In this document: piece after piece, positions 1 through 7,096 of the stretch
Numbering within the stretch: position 1 is the stretch's first letter
Layout of the letters: each line of letters starts with the position of its first letter
NCBI GenBank assembly: GCA_013214275.1
Contig: JABSPP010000086.1
Location: 1-7,139, forward strand
Source of the DNA: Flavobacteriaceae bacterium
GTDB lineage: Bacteria; Bacteroidota; Bacteroidia; Flavobacteriales; Flavobacteriaceae
Direction of reading: 5' to 3'
DNA length: 7,139 nt
The notes under the pieces: generated by a model
The model's database searches: none
Seen by the model: only the letters and a program-made list of their open reading frames with translations
What the model was told of the DNA's origin: nothing
Made by a program: the position numbers and the translations under genes

Positions 1-2556
1 AGTCATCATTTTAACTTTGATGACAAAAAAGCAAAAGAATTTTTAAATGCAGGGTTTGGAGTGGTCAATACACATGTGCATGACGGTATTATAAGAGGGA
101 ATGGTGTGCTGGTTGCCCTGAATACAAATACTTCTGATGCATACCGAATATTAGATACAGAGTCGGCTCAATATTTATCTTTTAATAAAAGTGTTCAATC
201 CAGACAAGCCTACCCCACCTCTCGTATGGGAGCAATGGCTTTGATTAGACAGGTATATTTGGATGCGCAATGGTATGCTGGTGGAAATGCAAAGAACCGG
301 GATGCTTCTTTAAAGGCCTTAAATGATAACAAAGGACTAGTACAAATTTTTGAAGGAGGAAACCAGTTAGATGTCTTACGAGCAGACAAGATAGGGGACG
401 AATATGGAATTCAATATACAATTGTTGGGGGTGGTGACGAGTATGAAAAAATTGCAGATATTAAAAGAACCAACGCAAGGATGATTATTCCTATTGATTT
501 TAGAAAGGCTTATGATGTGAGTAATTCTCTGCTTGCGAGTCAAATTTCACTGGGTGATCTAAGAAAATGGAATCAAGAGCCTTCTAATCTAGCTGTACTA
601 GACAAAAATGGGGTGACTTTCGCACTGACTACCCATAAGTTAAAATCATTAAAATCATTTCATAAAAATCTTCAAAAAGCCCTGTATTACGGGTATGACA
701 AAACCAACGCTCTAGAGGCTTTGACCACCATCCCCGCACAGATTTTAAATAGGTCGGACATTGGAAATTTGAATACTGGGAGTCATGCCAACTTTTTGAT
801 AACCAATGGCGATATTTTTGATAAAGAAAGTATGATACACGAAAATTGGGTTCAGGGAGATCGTTACATCATCAATGATATGCATATTCTAGATATTACT
901 GGAGACTATTCTTTTTCTGTGAATGATAAAGATTATACCCTGTCGATAGCTGGTAAGGGATCCAAACAACATGGAAGTTTAACATCTGGAGATCTAAAAA
1001 TAACATCAAAGTTTAGTTTTGTAGATGGATGGATTCAAATGACAGTGAATGATGATGGCTACTTTACCAGAGTGGTTGCTCAACCCTCCAAGGTTGGACT
1101 TACTGGGACGGCTTTTGACATTCATGAACATGCATCTACATTCACGGCAACCAAAAAAGCACTCAATAAAAAAAAGAGCAAGAAAGGAAGCAAAAAAAAG
1201 CAAGATGATACAGATTTCCCCATTGTAATGCCTGTTAGCTATCCAAACATAGGACTAGGTAACTTTACACAACCTGAGCAAGAAACTATCTTAATACAAA
1301 ATACAACCGTATGGACGAGTGAAGCAGACGGAATCCTTGAAAATACTGATGTTCTCTTGAAAGATGGAAAAATTTCGCAAATAGGAAAGAATCTAAGGGC
1401 AAAAAGAGCGAGGGTTATTGATGGAACTGGGAAGCATTTAACTGCTGGTATTATCGATGAGCATTCTCATATTGCTGCATCTGCCATTAATGAGGCGGGT
1501 CACAATTCGAGTGCAGAAGTCAGTATTGAAGATGTGGTCAACCCTAACGATGTGAATATTTACAGAAATTTGGCTGGAGGCGTCACCACCATTCAAATTC
1601 TACACGGATCAGCAAACCCAATTGGTGGTCGCTCTGCCATCATTAAGTTGAAATGGGGGGAAAATGCGGATGAGATGATCTACGACAACAGTCCTAAATT
1701 CATCAAGTTTGCTTTGGGAGAAAATGTGAAACAATCGAATTGGGGTGATAATAATACCGTACGGTTTCCTCAAACACGTATGGGCACCGAACAAGTATTT
1801 GTAGATTACTTCCAAAGAGCAAGAGAATATGATGCAATGAAGAAAAGTGGAAAACCTTACAGGAAAGACATTGAACTTGAAACACTTGCAGAAATTCTTG
1901 CCAAAGAGCGTTTTATTTCCTGTCATTCTTATGTACAAAGTGAGATTAATATGCTTATGAAGGTGGCTGAGAAGTTCGATTTTAATATTAATACATTCAC
2001 ACATATTTTAGAGGGCTATAAAGTGGCTGATAAAATGAAAGAACACGGAGTGGGAGGATCTACTTTCTCTGATTGGTGGGCGTATAAATACGAAGTCATT
2101 GATGCAATTCCATACAACGCAGCAATCATGCACGACGCAGGAGTGACAGTAGCCATTAATTCTGACGACAGGGAAATGTCTAGAAGACTGAACCAAGAAG
2201 CTGCTAAGACCATTAAATATGGAGGCATGTCGGAGCTAGATGCATGGAATACCGTTACTATTAATCCTGCTCAACTTCTTCACCTTGATGATAGGACTGG
2301 AAGTATCAAGGTTGGAAAAGATGCCGATGTTGTCCTGTGGAGCGATCATCCTTTGTCGATTTATGCTAAAGCAGAAAAAACAATCATTGAGGGTCGTGTA
2401 TTTTTCGATTTAGAAGAAGATCAGAAAAAGCGGACAGCAATTAAAGAGGAACGCGGTAAATTGATTCAGATGATGCTGGCAGAAAAACTCAATGGTGGTG
2501 AGCTTCAGAGTCCACAAAAAAAAGTATTGAAGAATTTTACTTGCGACACCGAATAA
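1..2556 (+). CDS. Large two-module amidohydrolase (metal-dependent hydrolase superfamily), 5' end missing
   Basis: The frame is open from base 1 and encodes 851 residues before TAA, so the gene begins upstream; the GTG at 61 lies inside a conserved stretch and is not a start. Residue numbers count from base 1. Residues 1-300 resemble the barrel and C-terminal part of an amidohydrolase. A beta-rich segment covers about 300-385, and a lysine-rich linker about 385-405. A second, apparently catalytic module runs from about 427 to 810. It has the metal-site motif DEHSH (H488, H490), CHSY (H642), THILEG (H668) and NSDD (D722), with FALGEN between, and ends with a typical GSIKVGKDADVVLW return strand. 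It resembles imidazolonepropionase-related amidohydrolases (COG1228-like) that cleave C-N bonds; the substrate cannot be told. Related Bacteroidota proteins are about 1000 residues and usually exported, but that end is not visible. The next gene follows after 10 bases and is probably co-transcribed. Confidence 0.88.
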   Translation, partial: SHHFNFDDKKAKEFLNAGFGVVNTHVHDGIIRGNGVLVALNTNTSDAYRILDTESAQYLSFNKSVQSRQAYPTSRMGAMALIRQVYLDAQWYAGGNAKNRDASLKALNDNKGLVQIFEGGNQLDVLRADKIGDEYGIQYTIVGGGDEYEKIADIKRTNARMIIPIDFRKAYDVSNSLLASQISLGDLRKWNQEPSNLAVLDKNGVTFALTTHKLKSLKSFHKNLQKALYYGYDKTNALEALTTIPAQILNRSDIGNLNTGSHANFLITNGDIFDKESMIHENWVQGDRYIINDMHILDITGDYSFSVNDKDYTLSIAGKGSKQHGSLTSGDLKITSKFSFVDGWIQMTVNDDGYFTRVVAQPSKVGLTGTAFDIHEHASTFTATKKALNKKKSKKGSKKKQDDTDFPIVMPVSYPNIGLGNFTQPEQETILIQNTTVWTSEADGILENTDVLLKDGKISQIGKNLRAKRARVIDGTGKHLTAGIIDEHSHIAASAINEAGHNSSAEVSIEDVVNPNDVNIYRNLAGGVTTIQILHGSANPIGGRSAIIKLKWGENADEMIYDNSPKFIKFALGENVKQSNWGDNNTVRFPQTRMGTEQVFVDYFQRAREYDAMKKSGKPYRKDIELETLAEILAKERFISCHSYVQSEINMLMKVAEKFDFNINTFTHILEGYKVADKMKEHGVGGSTFSDWWAYKYEVIDAIPYNAAIMHDAGVTVAINSDDREMSRRLNQEAAKTIKYGGMSELDAWNTVTINPAQLLHLDDRTGSIKVGKDADVVLWSDHPLSIYAKAEKTIIEGRVFFDLEEDQKKRTAIKEERGKLIQMMLAEKLNGGELQSPQKKVLKNFTCDTE

Positions 2557-2566
2557 AACGAAAATC

Positions 2567-3865
2567 ATGAAAAAACAATTCATATATCATCTGATTGCTT
2601 TCTTTTTCACTGGAAGCCTTGTTGCTCAACAAACTCCAGCACCAAAGCAAACTAAAGCATTCACCATCGTTGGGGCAACTGCTCATATTGGAAATGGTAA
2701 AGTCATAGAGAACTCGCTAATCATATTCAGAGATGGGAAACTTGTGTATGTTGGCACGTCTATGGTGAAACGAATGTATGAGGGCACCATCATTGATGCA
2801 AAAGGAAAACATGTCTATCCCGGATTTATTGCCGCTAATGCCTCTCTTGGATTGGCTGAAGTTGACGCAGTAAGGGCAACGAGAGATGTTGACGAAGTTG
2901 GACCTATGCTTCCACATGTGCGCAGTCTTATCGCTTACAACGCAGAAAGCAAAGTGATTGAGTCTATGCGGCCTAACGGGGTCTTAATGGCAGAAATAAC
3001 ACCTAGGGGTGGAACCATCTCGGGTACGGCTTCTGTTATGCAACTAGATGCTTGGAACTGGGAAGATGCTGCCGTGAAGGTAGATCATGGGATACATCTT
3101 AACTGGCCAGACAGTTTTACAAGCGGTCGATGGTGGCTTGGTGAAGATCCTAGTCTTAAACCTGATAAAAATTACTCTAAAAATATTCAACAAATCACCA
3201 ATTATTTTAAAGAAGCAAAAAGCTATTTATCAGGTAATCGTACTGAAATGAACCTTGCTTATCAGGCTATGGAGAGGCTGTTTAAAGGAACACAAAAACT
3301 TTTTATCCATGTAAATGGGCAAAAGGAAATTACAGATGCCGTACACATGGCTAAAGAATTAGGCATAAATCGCATTGTTATTGTGGGTGGTGAAGATGCC
3401 GATAACGTGGCTTCCCTTCTGGTAAAAAATGATATTCCTGTGGTTATCAACAGAGCTCACAGGATTCCAAGCCTTGTGGATGATGACTACGACTTACCTT
3501 ACAGAAATGCAAAGATATTAATCGATAAAGGCATTACAGTAGCTATTGGTATGGAAGGACAAATGGAACGCATGAACACGCGTAATTTACCATTTTATGC
3601 TGGAACTTATGCCGCTTTTGGCCTGGATAAAGAAATGGCAGTACAATTGATTACTGGTAACGCCGCTAAAATTTTGGGAGTTGATGGATTTACTGGAACA
3701 CTGGAAATTGGGAAAGACGCAACCCTATTTATCTCTGAAGGGGATGCGCTAGACATGCGAACCAACAATATCAGCGATGCCTTTATCCAAGGGAGAAAGA
3801 TTCGTTTGGAATCGCACCAAACGACACTTTGGAAACGATATCACAAAAAGATTAACGGAGGATAA
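2567..3865 (+). CDS. Secreted single-module amidohydrolase-like protein, probably lacking catalytic metal ligands
   Basis: This 432-residue protein begins with a clear signal peptide: MKK, a hydrophobic core, and a likely cleavage at LVA|QQ after residue 20. No lipobox cysteine is present, so a periplasmic location is inferred. The module shows the superfamily's N-terminal strands (AFTIVGATAHIGNGKVIENS, about 31-50; DGKLVYVG, 56-63), a barrel, and the return strand GTLEIGKDATLFISEGD (377-393). Where active members have PGxIDxHxH, this protein reads YPGFIAANASLGL (84-96), without the HxH pair. The region matching THILEG reads VIVGGED (271-277), and the region matching NSDD reads IGMEGQ (327-332). 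Only a histidine in LFIHVNG (245-251) remains. It may therefore be a non-catalytic partner of the upstream enzyme, from which it is separated by 10 bases. The ATG at 2567 is chosen because it places the signal peptide correctly; no Shine-Dalgarno sequence is seen. An unusual active enzyme is not excluded. Confidence 0.9.
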   Translation: MKKQFIYHLIAFFFTGSLVAQQTPAPKQTKAFTIVGATAHIGNGKVIENSLIIFRDGKLVYVGTSMVKRMYEGTIIDAKGKHVYPGFIAANASLGLAEVDAVRATRDVDEVGPMLPHVRSLIAYNAESKVIESMRPNGVLMAEITPRGGTISGTASVMQLDAWNWEDAAVKVDHGIHLNWPDSFTSGRWWLGEDPSLKPDKNYSKNIQQITNYFKEAKSYLSGNRTEMNLAYQAMERLFKGTQKLFIHVNGQKEITDAVHMAKELGINRIVIVGGEDADNVASLLVKNDIPVVINRAHRIPSLVDDDYDLPYRNAKILIDKGITVAIGMEGQMERMNTRNLPFYAGTYAAFGLDKEMAVQLITGNAAKILGVDGFTGTLEIGKDATLFISEGDALDMRTNNISDAFIQGRKIRLESHQTTLWKRYHKKINGG

Positions 3866-3880
3866 AGGTGAAATGCTGAT

Positions 3881-3901
3881 GAGTAACTGACTCCTTTTTT
3901 T
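3881..3901 (+). terminator. Weak intrinsic terminator candidate after the amidohydrolase pair
   Basis: GAGT (3881-3884) can pair with ACTC (3890-3893) around a five-base loop. It is followed by C and seven T (3895-3901), 16 bases after the stop codon of the second amidohydrolase. The position and U-tract fit a rho-independent terminator, but a four-pair stem is very short. The call is tentative. Confidence 0.3.
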
Positions 3902-3907
3902 AATCGT

Positions 3908-3993
3908 GGGGCAATCGCCAAAGGATTGAATCCCCCGAGGCTAGTCGCAAATTGATTAACATAGTTTCCTTAGAATACTTCTGGGACTAGCTC
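3908..3993. repeat. Two adjacent imperfect inverted repeats in the intergenic region, possible structured RNA or REP-like element
   Basis: Within the 280 noncoding bases between the amidohydrolase pair and the methyltransferase, GGGGCAATC (3908-3916) pairs with GATTG (3924-3928) and CCCC (3932-3935), leaving a three-base bulge AAT and a seven-base loop. GAG and CTAGTC (3937-3939, 3941-3946) then pair with GACTAGCTC (3985-3993), with one bulged G and a 38-base loop. No open reading frame of note, tRNA or known riboswitch is recognised here. The arrangement could be part of an mRNA 3' end, a small RNA, or a dispersed palindromic repeat. The pairing is read directly; any function is inference. 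Confidence 0.35.
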
Positions 3994-4090
3994 TTTGATA
4001 GTTAATTGTTATTTTGAACTCATCTTGACTCTTTGCTATCGCTTTATTTTACGCTGTGATCTCTTAACGTTCAACAAATACACAAAGGCA

Positions 4091-4120
4091 TTTCTGAAAA
4101 AGATAAAAATAGTACTTTAG
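4091..4120 (+). promoter_or_regulatory. Weak Bacteroidota-type promoter candidate for the methyltransferase operon
   Basis: TACTTTAG (4113-4120) matches the Bacteroidota -7 consensus TAnnTTTG at all but one fixed position. A partial -33 word, TTTC, begins at 4091, 18 bases upstream. Transcription would start near 4126, which leaves almost no leader for an ATG at 4131 but about 20 bases for the ATG at 4146. The match is imperfect, so confidence is low. Confidence 0.2.
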
Positions 4121-4145
4121 CCCACCAGAAATGATCGCTTTTTTT

Positions 4146-4937
4146 ATGAAGTACATTGAAAGTTTTCATAATCCTTTTATCAGAAATATTCTGAAGTTAC
4201 AGGATAAATCGCGTGAGCGCAGAAAGCAGGGCTTGTTTACTGTCGAAGGAAAACGAGAGATTTGCTTGGCGATTAAAGGTGGATATACAATTGATACAAT
4301 CCTTACCGTATCGGACAGAATTGACGAAGATATTAGCTTCTGTAAAAATGAATTTGAGGTTGTTAGAGTTTCTCATCAGGTATATCAAAAGATCGCATAC
4401 AGAGCATCTACGGAGGGTTTGATGGCGCTAGTAAGCTCAAAAAAAACAGCTCTTGATCAATTGGTATTTCAAAATAAAAACCCTTTAATTCTCATTGCTG
4501 TGGGTATTGAAAAGCCCGGGAATATCGGGGCAATGCTTCGCACTGTTGATGCTGCAAATATTGATGCTGTAATTCTTGCAGATACAAAAACTGATGTTTT
4601 TAATCCGAATGTCATTCGGTCTAGTCTAGGTTCTGTGTTTACCAATCAAATAGCCATTGGGAATTCACAAGAAATTATTGATTTTCTGGAAGAAAAAAAT
4701 ATTTCTATTTTTAGTGCCACTTTGCAAAATTCAAATACATATACGCGAGAAGATTACACACGAGGATGTGCTTTGGTTGTTGGCTCTGAGGCGACTGGAC
4801 TAACAGAGATCTGGCGGTCATCGGCAAAGCAACATATTTATATTCCTATGGAGGGACAGGTAGATTCTATGAATGTCTCGGTTGCAGCAGCGATATTGAT
4901 TTTTGAAGCGAAAAGACAAAGACAAACTAAAAACTAA
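4146..4937 (+). CDS. SpoU/TrmH-family RNA 2'-O-methyltransferase
   Basis: The product is a SPOUT-superfamily enzyme that transfers a methyl group from S-adenosylmethionine to a ribose 2'-OH in rRNA or tRNA, acting in the cytoplasm. From the ATG at 4146 it has 263 residues. An N-terminal substrate-binding region (about 1-100) contains SRERRKQGLFTVEGKREI (about 22-39). The SpoU domain has motif 1, EKPGNIGAMLRTVDAANID (about 122-140, with N126 and R132), motif 2, GSEATGL (about 213-219), and motif 3, IPMEGQVDSMNVSVAAA (about 233-249), which together form the knotted SAM site. I prefer 4146 over the in-frame ATG at 4131 because family members begin with a sequence like MKYIESFHNPFI; the extra MIAFF looks spurious. 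No Shine-Dalgarno sequence helps. It resembles RlmB/TrmH-type proteins, but the modified nucleotide cannot be told. The next gene starts two bases after its stop, so it probably leads an operon. Confidence 0.93.
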   Translation: MKYIESFHNPFIRNILKLQDKSRERRKQGLFTVEGKREICLAIKGGYTIDTILTVSDRIDEDISFCKNEFEVVRVSHQVYQKIAYRASTEGLMALVSSKKTALDQLVFQNKNPLILIAVGIEKPGNIGAMLRTVDAANIDAVILADTKTDVFNPNVIRSSLGSVFTNQIAIGNSQEIIDFLEEKNISIFSATLQNSNTYTREDYTRGCALVVGSEATGLTEIWRSSAKQHIYIPMEGQVDSMNVSVAAAILIFEAKRQRQTKN

Positions 4938-4939
4938 AC

Positions 4940-5683
4940 ATGCAAGTATTAGGAATAGACATTGGTGGTTCTGGTATGAAAGCTGCAATAGTAGATGTCG
5001 ATACGGGGAAGTTAATCTCTGAGAGACACAGAATAGCGACTCCACAACCCAGAACACCAAAGGCAATTGCTAGGGTCGTTAAACAACTCATAGATCATTT
5101 TGAATGGAAAAATTCCGTAGGCTGTAGTTTTCCTACAACTATCAAAAATGGCAAATGTATTCACTATGGTAATTTGGATCCTTTATGGTTGAATGTGAAG
5201 GTGGATCAGCTTTTTGAAGAAATCACTGGTCTTCCATTTTATGTGAGTAATGACGCTGACTTGGCGGGCGTTGCTGAGATGAATTTAGGAGCTGGCAAGA
5301 AAGAGAAAGGTGTGGTATTACTCGTTACTATTGGAACTGGAATTGGTTCGGGCTTATTTTATAAGGGAAAATTAATTCCAAACCTAGAAGTTGGGAAAAT
5401 GCTACACTCTAATGGTGAGATCATTGAACTTTTTACAGCCGATTCTGTAAGAAAAAAAGAAGGGTTATCATTAAAAGAATGGGCAACTCGTTTTGACTCG
5501 TTACTGCAGTATATTCAACTGGTCTTCTCTCCTAGCTTGGTAATTTTGGGAGGTGGAATTAGTAAAAAATACGATCATTTTAAAGCGTATTTAACAACTG
5601 ATATTCCAGTAAAAGTTGCTAGATTTAGAAACAATGCTGGGATTATTGGTGCTGCCATGTATGCCAGAAAAAAAATGAAGTAG
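4940..5683 (+). CDS. ppgK: Polyphosphate glucokinase (ROK family)
   Basis: This 247-residue cytoplasmic sugar kinase is predicted to make glucose 6-phosphate from glucose using inorganic polyphosphate, perhaps also ATP. The N-terminus has the phosphate-1 motif GIDIGGSGMKAA (5-16). SNDADLAG (103-110) carries the likely catalytic base D105, and VTIGTGIGSGLF (129-140) is the phosphate-2 motif. LVILGGGISKK (200-210) is the adenosine/C-terminal motif. The short length, the absence of the cysteine zinc motif of other ROK proteins, and the blocks NLDPLW (78-83), ADSVRKKEGLS (167-177) and FSPSLVILGGGISKK (196-210) favour the polyphosphate subgroup over ordinary glucokinase or a ROK repressor; there is no DNA-binding domain. 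One oddity is LEVGKM (149-154), where the common ExGH motif has lysine for histidine. It follows the methyltransferase by two bases, so translation is probably coupled. Confidence 0.88.
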   Translation: MQVLGIDIGGSGMKAAIVDVDTGKLISERHRIATPQPRTPKAIARVVKQLIDHFEWKNSVGCSFPTTIKNGKCIHYGNLDPLWLNVKVDQLFEEITGLPFYVSNDADLAGVAEMNLGAGKKEKGVVLLVTIGTGIGSGLFYKGKLIPNLEVGKMLHSNGEIIELFTADSVRKKEGLSLKEWATRFDSLLQYIQLVFSPSLVILGGGISKKYDHFKAYLTTDIPVKVARFRNNAGIIGAAMYARKKMK

Positions 5684-5711
5684 TTAACAGATAAAATATC
5701 ACATAATTCAA

Positions 5712-6944
5712 GTGTTATCCTCAACGCTCTTTTACGTTTTCATTGGTATCATAACACTTAGTTTTTTAGTCAATAAAATGATCGACCGCCTGAATGCAAA
5801 ACATTTTGATGATGAAATTCCCAAAGAGTTAAAAGATGTTTATCAAGAGGACGATTACAAAAAATCTCAGGCTTACAAAAAAACAAATTATCGGTTTGGG
5901 AACATCAGTTCATTGGTTTCTTTTTCAGGGACATTAATCTTTTTTTTTCTTGATGGGTTTGAATTTATTGACAATTTTGCACGTTCATTGAGTAATAATG
6001 CGATTGTTGTTGCACTGATTTTTTTTGGAATTATTCTGATTGCAACTACGATACTCACCCTACCCTTTTCATATTACAACACGTTTGTGATTGAGGAACG
6101 CTTTTGTTTTAACAAGGCGACCAAAAAACTGTTTTTATTGGATAAAATGAAAGGATTCTTCATAACTGCTGTTTTAGGCGGTGGGATTTTGTCTCTAATT
6201 ATATGGTTTTATCAACTTACAGGGAAAAATTTCTGGCTCTATGCTTGGGGATTGGTGACACTCTTTTCCATTTTTATGAATATGTTTTATTCCAAACTAA
6301 TTGTTCCTCTTTTTAATAAACAAACTCCACTGGAGGATGGTGAGTTGAAGCAGTCGATTACACAGTACGCAAAAACCGTTGGGTTTACGATTGATAACAT
6401 CTTTGTGATTGATGGTTCTAAAAGATCAACGAAGGCAAATGCTTATTTCTCAGGTTTCGGAGCACAAAAGAGAGTTACGCTTTATGATACTCTAATTCAC
6501 GATTTAGATGAGGAAGAGATTGTAGCTGTTTTGGCACATGAAGTTGGACATTACAAGAGAAAACATATTATTTTCAACTTAATTAGTTCTATTCTAATGA
6601 CTGGACTTACATTTTTTCTGCTTTCATTGTTTATAAATTATCCTATCCTATCTGGAGCCTTGGGTGTTAACATTCACAGCTTTCACGTTGGTTTCATTGC
6701 TTTTGGAATTCTGTACTCTCCAATTTCTGAATTTTTAGGGTTGATGATGAACAGCATCTCCAGAGCTTTTGAGTACCAAGCAGATAATTATGCCAAAGAG
6801 ACTTTTAAAGCAGCTCCTTTGATCTCTTCTTTAAAAAAGCTTTCTAAGCATAGTTTAAGTAATTTAACTCCCCACCCTACTTATGTGTTTGTTCATTATT
6901 CTCATCCAACATTGCTACAAAGGGTACAGAATCTGAGATCATAG
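5712..6944 (+). CDS. M48 family membrane zinc metalloprotease, Ste24/CAAX protease 1-like
   Basis: This 410-residue integral inner-membrane protease has about six or seven hydrophobic segments (roughly 5-20, 66-80, 97-118, 148-167, 174-193, 288-308 and 325-345). The zinc site is HEVGH (276-280), with E277 as catalytic base and E354 in FEYQAD (353-358) as third ligand. Other Ste24 hallmarks are GSKRSTKANAYFSGFG (235-250), TPHPTYVF (386-393) and HYSHPTLLQRV (395-405). In eukaryotes Ste24 trims prenylated CAAX proteins; bacteria generally lack that substrate, so a role in membrane-protein quality control is the likelier guess. Length and motif order match the family and nothing is truncated. The start is GTG at 5712: an in-frame stop lies at 5685-5687, and this GTG puts the first membrane helix at the usual position. 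It follows ppgK by 28 bases, which fits the same operon. No Shine-Dalgarno sequence is visible. Confidence 0.93.
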   Translation: MLSSTLFYVFIGIITLSFLVNKMIDRLNAKHFDDEIPKELKDVYQEDDYKKSQAYKKTNYRFGNISSLVSFSGTLIFFFLDGFEFIDNFARSLSNNAIVVALIFFGIILIATTILTLPFSYYNTFVIEERFCFNKATKKLFLLDKMKGFFITAVLGGGILSLIIWFYQLTGKNFWLYAWGLVTLFSIFMNMFYSKLIVPLFNKQTPLEDGELKQSITQYAKTVGFTIDNIFVIDGSKRSTKANAYFSGFGAQKRVTLYDTLIHDLDEEEIVAVLAHEVGHYKRKHIIFNLISSILMTGLTFFLLSLFINYPILSGALGVNIHSFHVGFIAFGILYSPISEFLGLMMNSISRAFEYQADNYAKETFKAAPLISSLKKLSKHSLSNLTPHPTYVFVHYSHPTLLQRVQNLRS

Positions 6945-6994
6945 ACATCTAAGCTAAACACATCTATTTCTGTTGATTTCATTGTTTTTGTTGT

Positions 6995-7015
6995 GTATCA
7001 TCGATTTTTTGATAC
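6995..7015. repeat. Short hairpin downstream of the protease gene
   Basis: GTATCA (6995-7000) is perfectly complementary to TGATAC (7010-7015), with a T-rich nine-base loop. It lies 50 bases after the protease stop codon. No T-run follows the stem on either strand, so a standard intrinsic terminator is not supported. It may mark the 3' end of the operon transcript or be chance in AT-rich DNA. Confidence 0.25.
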
Positions 7016-7037
7016 TTGATTATCTGGTGTGGCGACC

Positions 7038-7096
7038 TTGGTTTCAAAATTGATAGGATGTAGCGTTAGCCCTTATGTTTGTACTATCTAAACCAA
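7038..7096. repeat. Nested inverted repeat around a candidate promoter
   Basis: TTGGTTT (7038-7044) pairs with AAACCAA (7090-7096), and inside it GATAG (7052-7056) pairs with CTATC (7084-7088). The two arms are therefore in order, with unequal spacers of seven bases and one base. The repeat surrounds the candidate -7 box at 7074-7081, so it could be an operator or a DNA palindrome rather than an RNA hairpin. Function is unknown. Confidence 0.3.
7050..7081 (+). promoter_or_regulatory. Bacteroidota-type promoter candidate for a gene beyond the right edge
   Basis: TATGTTTG (7074-7081) is an exact match to the Bacteroidota -7 consensus TAnnTTTG. A TTG (7050-7052) lies 21 bases upstream, where a -33 TTTG-like box is expected. 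Transcription would start at about 7087 and run rightward out of the window; the remaining 50 or so bases show no start of a gene. The match is by eye only. Confidence 0.35.

Noticed and set aside
61..63. GTG as the start codon of the first amidohydrolase
   Set aside because: The frame is open back to base 1, and the residues before and after the GTG form one continuous conserved stretch (AGFGVVNTH), so it is an internal valine codon of a gene cut by the window edge.
640..657. Two tandem copies of the nine-base unit TTAAAATCA
   Set aside because: The repeat is in frame and encodes LKS twice on an apparent surface helix; two copies in AT-rich coding DNA is unremarkable.
1609..2228. Several overlapping minus-strand open frames opposite the amidohydrolase
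   Set aside because: They lie entirely within a well-supported gene on the other strand, have no recognisable domains and have compositions expected of antisense shadows.
3866..4130. Possible tRNA or known riboswitch in the intergenic region
   Set aside because: No cloverleaf, T-loop sequence or recognised aptamer motif can be found; only the imperfect inverted repeats remain.
4818..5066. Minus-strand 82-codon frame spanning the methyltransferase-ppgK junction
   Set aside because: It overlaps the conserved ends of two confident genes, and its leucine- and serine-rich product matches no family I recognise.
5940..5948. Run of nine T as a possible frameshift or phase-variation site in the protease gene
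   Set aside because: The frame is intact on both sides, and the run encodes phenylalanines of a membrane helix, which is normal for this base composition.
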